NCBI GenBank assembly: GCA_012274175.1
Contig: JAAOZZ010000431.1
Coordinates: 1-9,252 of the forward strand
DNA length: 9,252 nucleotides
Source: Betaproteobacteria bacterium
Lineage (GTDB): Bacteria; Pseudomonadota; Gammaproteobacteria; Burkholderiales; Usitatibacteraceae
Direction: 5' to 3'
Position numbers and translations under genes: made by a program. The notes beneath the pieces were generated by a model. The model saw only the letters and a list, made by a program, of their open reading frames with translations. It was not told where the DNA came from and made no database searches. Positions 4,359-9,252 of this stretch are shown one piece after another. Each line of letters starts with the position of its first letter. Position 1 is the stretch's first letter.

Positions 4359-5069
4359 TTGGCACGCGTCAGCCGCGCCGCGCCGATCACGAACCGCCTG
4401 CTGGACCGACTGCCCGCGAAGGACCGCACGCGGGTGTTGGCCGCATGCGAACCGATCGAGCTTCTGTTTCCCGAAGTGCTCTCGGAGCCGGGAGATTCGA
4501 TAGCGCACGTGTACTTTCCCACGGGAAGCATCATCTCGCTGCTCACGCCCATGGGGGGGAAAAACCTCCTCGAGGTGGCGCTCGCCGGCAACGAGGGAAT
4601 CTGCGGTGCGCCGCTGGCGCTTGGAGTGGCGATCTCCCCGGTGCGGGCGCTGGTGCAGGTCAGCGGGCCCGCGTGGCGCATGGGTGCGGCCGATTTCCGC
4701 CGCAAGCTCGCGGTAGTCCCGGAATTGCGCAATTGCATCGACCGCTACGTCTATGTGCTGATGGCCCAGCTCATCCAGTCCGCGGGCTGCAACCGCTTCC
4801 ACTTGGTCGAGCAGCGCGTCGCGCGCTGGCTCCTGATGACGGCGGACCGGGCCCACTCCCCGTCATTCCACATCACCCACGAGCTCCTCGCCTACATGCT
4901 TGGCGTGCGCCGCGTGGGGATCACCGAGGCGGCGAGCGCCATGCAGACCCGGAAGCTGATCGGCTACAAGCGCGGCAACGTGACCATCCTGGATCGCAAG
5001 GGCCTGGAGCGCGCGTCGTGCTCGTGCTACCGCTCCGACCTCGCCGCCTACGAGCGCGTCTTCGACTAG
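4359..5069 (+). CDS. Crp/Fnr family transcriptional regulator (paralog 2)
   Basis: This 236-residue paralog of the preceding regulator has the same length and domain order: beta-roll (about 12-118; H-V-Y-F-P-T 50-55, A-G-N-E-G 76-80), dimer helix (about 122-163, with C-N-R-F-H-L-V-E-Q-R-V-A-R-W-L-L) and winged helix (about 167-213). The C-terminal C-x-C-Y is shared (C221, C223). The recognition helix reads G-V-R-R-V-G-I-T-E (182-190), so the Glu equivalent to CRP E181 is Val here. This predicts looser or different DNA specificity from paralog 1. TTG 4359 is taken as start because conserved residues begin about ten codons later and no ATG or GTG lies in frame before them; GGAAG at 4345-4349 may be the ribosome-binding site. 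It is 90 nt downstream of paralog 1 and has its own Crp-type element. The ligand is unknown and canonical cAMP contacts are not evident. Confidence 0.88.
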   Translation: MARVSRAAPITNRLLDRLPAKDRTRVLAACEPIELLFPEVLSEPGDSIAHVYFPTGSIISLLTPMGGKNLLEVALAGNEGICGAPLALGVAISPVRALVQVSGPAWRMGAADFRRKLAVVPELRNCIDRYVYVLMAQLIQSAGCNRFHLVEQRVARWLLMTADRAHSPSFHITHELLAYMLGVRRVGITEAASAMQTRKLIGYKRGNVTILDRKGLERASCSCYRSDLAAYERVFD

Positions 5070-5256
5070 TTTCCTCGTCCCGGCCGGACAGTCGTTCGAT
5101 TCCCGTCTTGGGAACGGCGCGATCCCGCTACCGCCCCGTTCGCCTGCTGCGATGGCCAAATGCCGTCAGTTGCTTGCGCGGGGTGCTTGAATTCGAGGAA
5201 GCTCACGACGCTTTGCGGTCGTCTCGATCGCGAGCCGATATTCCCGGGAGATTGGT

Positions 5257-5448
5257 CTAGCGCCGCGCGGCCGGCGCCGAGACGGCCTGCGCCAGCCGCT
5301 TGACCTGGTCGATCGTGCGCGTGAAGGTCGCGGGTTCCATCCTGCCCTCGACCCATTCCTGCGCCGTCTTCCACCTCGGCAGCGCCGCGGCGAAGGCCCT
5401 GCGGCCCTTCGCGGTGCACGACAGGAGCCGCAGCCTGCTGGAGAAGCT
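5257..5448 (-). pseudogene. MarR family regulator, 3' remnant
   Basis: Only the last 60 or so residues of a MarR-type regulator can be recognised, ending at the stop 5259-5257. They include the wing strand L-R-L-L-S-C-T-A-K-G-R-R-A-F, then the A-A-L-P-R-W-x-x-A-Q-E-W-V-E-G-R-M dimerisation helix and a closing helix T-F-x-R-T-I-D-Q-V-K-R-L-A. The N-terminal dimerisation region and the DNA-recognition helix are missing. Upstream the minus-strand frame stays open to about 5568, but that part is antisense to the TonB receptor fragment and does not look like MarR. The remnant abuts a receptor fragment that has also lost its 5' end. The 187 nt between this stop and the Crp-like gene hold no gene that I can support. 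The exact breakpoint cannot be fixed; about 5400-5480 is the range. Confidence 0.6.
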
Positions 5449-5449
5449 G

Positions 5450-6283
5450 GCGATCGTGCGCGAGTCCGTCGCCCCGGGCAGCTTCGACTGCGGCACGCAG
5501 TTCGCCACGATCGCCGGAGGCAACCCGGCCCTGCAGCCGGAGAAATCGGAGCAGGCGACCTTCGGCATGGTGTTCGAGCCCGTGAATGCCTTCTCGGTGT
5601 CGGCGGACTACTTCAAGATCCGGCTGAACAACGGCATCGCGACCGGCATCCCGATCGCGACCATCCTGGGCGACCTCGCCACCTACGGCAGCCTCGTGGT
5701 CCGCGGTGCGCCGGACCCGAGCTTCCCCAACCTCCCGGGCCGCATCACGGGGATCGCCCAGACGTACATCAACCTGGGAGCGACCCACATCGAGGGGGTC
5801 GACGTCGAGGCGCACTACAAGTTCGCGCCGACCTCCTACGGGCGCCTGCGCTTCGACCTCTCGGGCACCTACTACAGCCGCTACGACTTCCAGAACCTGG
5901 ACAAGACGTACACCGGCTTCGTGAGCTCGGCGGCCGGCTCGCCCGTGGTGGGCGTGATCCCGCGCTGGAAGCATTACGCCTCGGTCTCGCTCGACCGCGG
6001 CCCATGGTCCTTCACGGTGGCGAACAACTACCAGAGCTCCTACACGGACTGGCAGACGGACCTGGACGGCAACGAGCGCACCGCGAGTTCGATGAGCCTG
6101 TGGGACCTGCAGGCCCAGTACACGGGCTTCAAGCACTTCACGGTGACGGCCGGAGTGAAGAACGTGCTCGACACCAACCCGCCGGCCACGAACCAGCAGA
6201 ACACCTTCCAGCTCGGATACGACCCGTCCTACTACGACGCCCGCGCGCGCTTCGTGTACGGCAGCATCCGATACGCGTTCTAG
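5450..6283 (+). pseudogene. TonB-dependent receptor, C-terminal half only
   Basis: About 275 residues match the second half of a TonB-dependent outer-membrane receptor barrel. The marker G-G-N-P-A-L-Q-P-E-K-S-E-Q-A-T (residues 13-27 of the fragment at most) is followed by alternating beta-strands. F-S-V-S-A-D-Y-F-K-I-R-L, H-I-E-G-V-D-V-E-A-H-Y, V-T-A-G-V-K-N-V-L-D-T-N-P-P and a terminal Phe (S-I-R-Y-A-F) are all typical of this family. No signal peptide, TonB box, plug domain or first barrel strands exist upstream. The frame stays open leftward to TTG 5300, but that sequence is antisense to the MarR remnant. Full-length receptors of this type are usually 700-1000 residues, so this cannot work as a receptor. 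The reading frame is intact, with no internal stops, so the loss is recent or an assembly artefact. The substrate is unknown. Confidence 0.75.
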
Positions 6284-6302
6284 CGGCGCAGGGGTCGGGT
6301 CG

Positions 6303-8105
6303 TCAGGGCAGCGTGCACATCACGGTGCCCTCGACGACCCAGCCCTTGCGCGCCATCTCCGCCATCGTCGAATCGCTGGTGCTGAAGCGGTGGTTGGAGT
6401 CGTTGCGGGGGAAGCCCTGGTTGTACGCGCGGCTCACCTCGAGGTAGCCGTCGGGGCAGCGGCCGTCCGGATCGACGGGGCGGATGTAGAAGCCGATGCC
6501 CTCGTAGTACCAGCCCCCCGAGGCCTTCACGATGCTGCACTCCGAGGCGCTCGCGGTGAAGAAGTGGGAATTGGGGCCGCCGGCGGGCGTGCCGTAGAAG
6601 CGGCACACCGGAACGGCGAGGGTGAAAGCGTCCTGGGGCATCGTGAGCCATGCCTTGAAGGCCTCTCCCGTGCGCTCCCATCCGGGCCCCGCGGCCCCGT
6701 GGTCGATGCCGTCGATCTCGCCCGCTCCCGCGGCCATGAAGTAGTGGCCGAGGAGGGAGTTGTAGAACTCCACCACGTCGGTGTCGCCGCCGGTGTTCGC
6801 GAATGGAACGTGCACGTCCACCACCATGCTGTCGTCACGGCCCCCGGTGACCCCGTTCATGTGGATGAAGCGCGCCATGGCGCCGGGATCGGTGGGCACG
6901 TCGAGGTACGCGTCGAGGAACGTCACCGTCCACGTGAAGAGGTCGCCCGCGTCTTCGGGGCGGAACTCGTGCTTCCCGTCGATGAGCTGCACGAGGTAAC
7001 GGGATGAGCCGAATTGGTTCACGGCCCGCTGGGCGACGCCGATGGGCGCGGTGGTGTCGGCGGTGCCCGAGATCGCCAGATAGGGACGGTTCACGCCCTC
7101 GGCGCCTTGCTGGCTGTCGCAGAACGCGGGCAGGAACGATTGTCCCGCGTACGGCACGTAGCCCACGGCCGCGCGGATGCGGGGATCGTGTACCGAGTCG
7201 CTGCAGTTCCTGTCCAGGCTCGTCGTGAGCTTCGCGCCGAGCAGGGCCGCCATGGCCTCGCCTCCCATGCTCGCGCCGAAGCCGCCGATGCGCTGGGTGT
7301 CGATGCCGGGAGCGAATCCCGGATCGGCGAGCAGGTAGTCGGTCATGGCCTTCAGCGCCACCGGGCGCATGAGCTGCAGCTCCACCACGCGGTCGAAGTC
7401 CCGCAACAGGTAGAAGAAGTCGGAGATGTCCTCGATCCTCACGCGCGAGAAGCGCGGATCCCCGTGGAACGGAGCCGCCACCATGAAGCCGTGCGCCGCG
7501 AGCTGCACCATCACCTCCACGTAGCCCGAGCTGATGGGACTTCCCGTGAGCCCGTGGGAATAGACGATGAGCGGCAGGCGCGCGGGAAATTGCGCCGCCG
7601 GATCGAGGTGTGTCCCGAACGCGACCGCATATTCGGACGCCGAGATGAGCTTCGGCGCATCGCCCGGAAGCTGCATGTGGGGGATCGCCTCGCCCGTCTG
7701 TGGAAGGATGTAGTCCGGATCGGCGTTCGACCGCGACGTCGGATAGCACACGATCGCGACGAAGGCCACCGGGTCGCCGGCGTGGCCCGGATAGAGGCTG
7801 CGGATGTCGGGAACCAGGGCATCGAATTGCACGACCGCCGCCGGATCGGCGAGGATCTGGTCCACGTAATGGTCGACGCCGTCGACGGGACGACCTTCCC
7901 AGTAATCGGTGGCGCTCGCACCGGGCGCGATGAGGCTCGCGTCCTGGGCGATGTTCGAGCAGGCGACCGCGAACGGGCCCGCGGGCAGCGGGGCGACCAC
8001 GGTGTCGTGGTTCAGCGCGCGCGCGGGCAGGGCGAGTGCCAGCGCCATCGCCGCGAGCGCAATGCGCGGCGCCATGGCGACGAATCGAGGCGGGGTAGAA
8101 TCCAT
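6303..8105 (-). CDS. Secreted alpha/beta hydrolase with C-terminal DUF5648 repeats
   Basis: This 600-residue exported protein has a signal peptide that ends near Ala30 (A-L-P-A-R-A before Leu31). The alpha/beta-hydrolase domain (about 90-405) shows the oxyanion-loop motif S-H-G-L-T-G (183-188), the nucleophile elbow G-F-G-A-S-M-G-G (S279), acid D350 in S-G-T-A-D-T-T-A-P and H379 in D-G-K-H-E-F. The order and spacing resemble platelet-activating-factor acetylhydrolase and dienelactone-hydrolase-like enzymes, so an ester or lactone substrate is likely but not identified. A DUF5648 region (about 441-600) has three repeats, each with H-x-F and then G-W (H454/W476, H514/W532, H572/W589). The start at 8105 gives ten residues before a second Met (8075) that would itself make a standard 20-residue signal peptide. 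Neither has a ribosome-binding site. The frame continues upstream without being coding. Confidence 0.85.
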   Translation of the reverse strand: MDSTPPRFVAMAPRIALAAMALALALPARALNHDTVVAPLPAGPFAVACSNIAQDASLIAPGASATDYWEGRPVDGVDHYVDQILADPAAVVQFDALVPDIRSLYPGHAGDPVAFVAIVCYPTSRSNADPDYILPQTGEAIPHMQLPGDAPKLISASEYAVAFGTHLDPAAQFPARLPLIVYSHGLTGSPISSGYVEVMVQLAAHGFMVAAPFHGDPRFSRVRIEDISDFFYLLRDFDRVVELQLMRPVALKAMTDYLLADPGFAPGIDTQRIGGFGASMGGEAMAALLGAKLTTSLDRNCSDSVHDPRIRAAVGYVPYAGQSFLPAFCDSQQGAEGVNRPYLAISGTADTTAPIGVAQRAVNQFGSSRYLVQLIDGKHEFRPEDAGDLFTWTVTFLDAYLDVPTDPGAMARFIHMNGVTGGRDDSMVVDVHVPFANTGGDTDVVEFYNSLLGHYFMAAGAGEIDGIDHGAAGPGWERTGEAFKAWLTMPQDAFTLAVPVCRFYGTPAGGPNSHFFTASASECSIVKASGGWYYEGIGFYIRPVDPDGRCPDGYLEVSRAYNQGFPRNDSNHRFSTSDSTMAEMARKGWVVEGTVMCTLP

Positions 8106-8117
8106 CTTCCCATTATG
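8096..8117. promoter_or_regulatory. Facing -10-like hexamers between divergent genes
   Basis: TAGAAT (8096-8101, plus strand) and CATAAT (8117 to 8112, minus strand) each match TATAAT at 5 of 6. They would start the CoA-binding gene and the hydrolase gene respectively within a few bases of each other. No convincing -35 is seen for either. If they are real, the transcripts begin close to the outer start codons, which favours the inner starts 8130 (+) and 8075 (-). Confidence 0.3.
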
Positions 8118-8129
8118 GCCTCTGCATCG

Positions 8130-8591
8130 ATGGACGACAGCGACAAGGTGCGCCGAATCCTGCGCGACACGAAGACGATCGCCGTCGTGGGCTTGTCCGC
8201 CCAGTGGCATCGTCCCAGCTATTTCGCCGCCAAGTACTTGCAGGAGCACGGATATCGCGTGATCCCCGTGAATCCGTCGTACGCGGAGGTCCTGGGACGG
8301 AAGTGTTACAAATCGTTGCGCGACATTCCCGAGCCCGTGGACGTGGTGGATTGCTTCCGCAAGAGCGCCGAGATTCCCGCCCTGGCGGAGGACGCGATCG
8401 CCATCGGCGCAAAGGTGCTGTGGATGCAGCTCGGGGTGGAGAACGCGGCGGCGCGGGCGCGCGCCGAGGACGCGGGGCTCGAGGTGGTGGAGAACCGCTG
8501 CATGAAGATCGAGCACGGCCGCTTCTTCGGCGGCTTGGGCTGGGCGGGCGTGAACACCAAGGTCATCTCGGCCAGGCGCGCGAGCGCCTGA
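8130..8591 (+). CDS. CoA-binding domain protein (YccU-like)
   Basis: This is a 153-residue cytoplasmic Rossmann-fold protein of the CoA-binding domain family (succinyl-CoA-ligase-alpha N-domain type; E. coli YccU). From the chosen start, the order is I-A-V-V-G-L-S (nucleotide-binding turn, about 17-23), R-P-S-Y-F-A-A-K-Y-L, V-I-P-V-N-P (about 44-49), V-D-V-V-D-C-F-R, A-K-V-L-W-M-Q-L-G-V, and V-V-E-N-R-C-M-K-I-E-H near the end. The family binds CoA or acyl-CoA; its physiological role is not established. The start at 8130 aligns with the family N-terminus (M-D-D-S-D-K-V-R-R-I-L). ATG 8115 would add five residues. Neither has a clear ribosome-binding site, so a short-leader transcript from the TAGAAT at 8096 is possible. 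The NfeD gene follows 18 nt after the stop. Confidence 0.88.
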   Translation: MDDSDKVRRILRDTKTIAVVGLSAQWHRPSYFAAKYLQEHGYRVIPVNPSYAEVLGRKCYKSLRDIPEPVDVVDCFRKSAEIPALAEDAIAIGAKVLWMQLGVENAAARARAEDAGLEVVENRCMKIEHGRFFGGLGWAGVNTKVISARRASA

Positions 8592-8609
8592 GACGACAAG
8601 GAGAACGGG

Positions 8610-9050
8610 ATGGAAATGTGGCTCGTCTGGCTCGTGGCCGGCTTCGTGCTCGTGATTGCGGAGCTCGTGACCGGCACGTTCTACCTGCTGATGATCGGCC
8701 TGGGTGCCTTGGTGGCGGCGCTCTCCGCGTGGCTCGGCGGCAACGAGCTGGTGCAGGCGCTGGTCGGAGGCGTGGTCGCCATCGGCGGCGCGGTCTTCGT
8801 GCACCATTGGCACAGCCGCAACCGCGGGGGCAAGCCCGGCGAGGGCAACTTCCTCGATCGCGGCCAGGCCGTGGTGCTCGAGGGCTGGGCCAACGAGAGC
8901 GCGCGCATCGCGCGCGTGAAGTACCGGGGCGCCTCGTGGGACGCGCGCCTCGCGCGCCCGGAGGAGCATCCGTCCCCCGGAACCACGCTCTACATCGAGG
9001 CACAGGAAGGCAACACCCTCGTCGTCGCAACGGCACCGCCGGCCCGCTGA
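8610..9050 (+). CDS. NfeD family membrane protein (short form)
   Basis: This 146-residue protein has two or three hydrophobic segments at the N-terminus (about 4-20, 23-42 and 48-66) and a cytoplasmic-type OB-fold beta domain (about 82-142; D-R-G-Q-A-V-V-L-E-G-W, then V-K-Y-R-G-A-S-W-D-A-R and Y-I-E-A-Q-E-G-N-T-L-V-V). It lacks the ClpP-like protease domain of long NfeD proteins, so it belongs to the short class. That class works as a partner of SPFH/stomatin-like proteins in membrane-microdomain or membrane-protein quality-control assemblies. The SPFH gene begins 30 nt after the stop, the usual gene pair. The start is firm, with AAGGAG (8598-8603) 6 nt upstream. Cotranscription with the CoA-binding gene is likely from the 18-nt gap. 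Confidence 0.92.
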   Translation: MEMWLVWLVAGFVLVIAELVTGTFYLLMIGLGALVAALSAWLGGNELVQALVGGVVAIGGAVFVHHWHSRNRGGKPGEGNFLDRGQAVVLEGWANESARIARVKYRGASWDARLARPEEHPSPGTTLYIEAQEGNTLVVATAPPAR

Positions 9051-9080
9051 ACCACAACCAACAACGCCAGGAGGATCCCC

Positions 9081-9252
9081 ATGTTCTGGAAGACCGCCAT
9101 TGCCCTGATCCTCACGATCGCGGCCGCGACACTCACCCACAGCGCCGTGGCCACCATCGCGGTGTTCGTCTTCGCGATGATCGTGGTCGTGATCTTCGAG
9201 GGCGTGCGCATCGTCCCGCAGCAGAACGCGTGGGTGGTGGAGCGCCTGGGCA
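9081..9252 (+). CDS. SPFH/band 7 (stomatin-like) protein, N-terminal part
   Basis: The window ends after 57 codons. The visible part has a hydrophobic N-terminal anchor (two stretches, about 5-19 and 22-41), then F-E-G-V-R-I-V-P-Q-Q-N-A-W-V-V-E-R-L-G. This is the canonical opening of the SPFH domain of paraslipin/QmcA-type proteins (V-P-Q-x-x-x-W-V-V-E-R-L-G). Such proteins form large membrane-associated oligomers and scaffold proteases or membrane microdomains with NfeD. The ribosome-binding site AGGAGG (9069-9074) lies 6 nt before the ATG, which makes the start certain. Subfamily assignment needs the rest of the gene. Confidence 0.9.
   Translation, partial: MFWKTAIALILTIAAATLTHSAVATIAVFVFAMIVVVIFEGVRIVPQQNAWVVERLG

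Noticed and set aside
3294..4856. A 520-codon minus-strand open frame across both Crp-like genes
   Set aside because: It is antisense to two clear regulators and the lmo0937-type gene, is His/Arg/Asp-rich without any domain, and reflects the high GC of the opposite strand's codons.
3558..5069. Calling either regulator Crp (cAMP receptor) or Fnr (4Fe-4S oxygen sensor)
   Set aside because: The cAMP-contact signature of CRP and the N-terminal cysteine cluster of FNR are both absent; only the fold is shared.
5091..5110. tRNA T-arm-like GTTCGATTC at 5094-5102
   Set aside because: The flanking bases do not form a T-stem, and no anticodon arm, D arm or acceptor stem can be built around it.
5112..5141. 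Inverted repeat GAACGG / CCGTTC as terminator of the second crp-like gene
   Set aside because: It has an 18-nt loop, a 6-bp stem and no T-run after it, so it is too weak to call.
7014..8114. Long plus-strand open frame leading into the CoA-binding gene
   Set aside because: It is antisense to the catalytic domain of the hydrolase; family similarity begins only at 8115-8130.
8106..9140. Upstream extension of the hydrolase frame on the minus strand to 9140
   Set aside because: It runs antisense through the CoA-binding and NfeD genes. Its sequence is low-complexity, and the signal peptide begins only at 8105 or 8075.

Overview
The window is GC-rich, gene-dense bacterial chromosome. Gene content and codon use point to Pseudomonadota, most likely a soil or sediment betaproteobacterium. 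The evidence is a TolA-like cysteine-repeat periplasmic protein, a tandem pair of cAMP-independent Crp/Fnr-type regulators, DUF883, BON, CsbD and lmo0937-type small proteins, and a DUF5648-tailed hydrolase. No phage, IS, CRISPR or RNA gene is visible. Genus-level placement is not possible from sequence alone.

Layout. 1-156 is the tail of an AI-2E-family transporter. 160-2186 (+) holds csbD, a secreted TolA-like protein with a three-fold Cys repeat, and a YihY/BrkB membrane protein. 2113-3176 (-) holds a small membrane protein, a BON lipoprotein and a DUF883 (ElaB/YqjD-like) membrane-anchored protein. 3336-5069 (+) holds an lmo0937-type mini membrane protein and two paralogous Crp/Fnr-like regulators, both apparently starting at TTG. 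5257-6283 is a scar: the C-terminal end of a MarR regulator (-) abuts the C-terminal half of a TonB-dependent receptor (+). Both have lost their 5' ends, as if one deletion removed the shared promoter region (or the assembly is wrong there). 6303-8105 (-) is a secreted alpha/beta hydrolase fused to a three-repeat DUF5648 domain. It is divergent from 8130-8591 (+), a YccU-like CoA-binding protein. 8610-9252 (+) is an NfeD / SPFH (band 7) pair, the latter cut by the window end.

Main result. The small envelope and stress genes and one regulator gene share an unusual promoter layout that I found by reading the intergenic regions. It is a 16-bp imperfect palindrome (idealised TGTGCG-N4-CGCACA, equivalent to TGTGC-N6-GCACA), immediately followed by GAC, with a -10-like TAnnnT hexamer 37 nt from the palindrome's first base (38 in one case). 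It precedes csbD, the BON gene, the DUF883 gene, the lmo0937-type gene and the second Crp-like gene. A weaker palindrome without a -10 lies before the first Crp-like gene. The half-site/spacer geometry is that of CRP-family sites (TGTGA-N6-TCACA), and the implied position near -41.5 is that of class II CRP-dependent promoters. The first Crp-like protein keeps the CRP recognition-helix Arg-Glu but has Glu where CRP has the Arg that reads the next base. My inference is that this is a compact local regulon in which one or both Crp/Fnr-like proteins activate a set of small envelope/stress-protection genes and at least one regulator gene.
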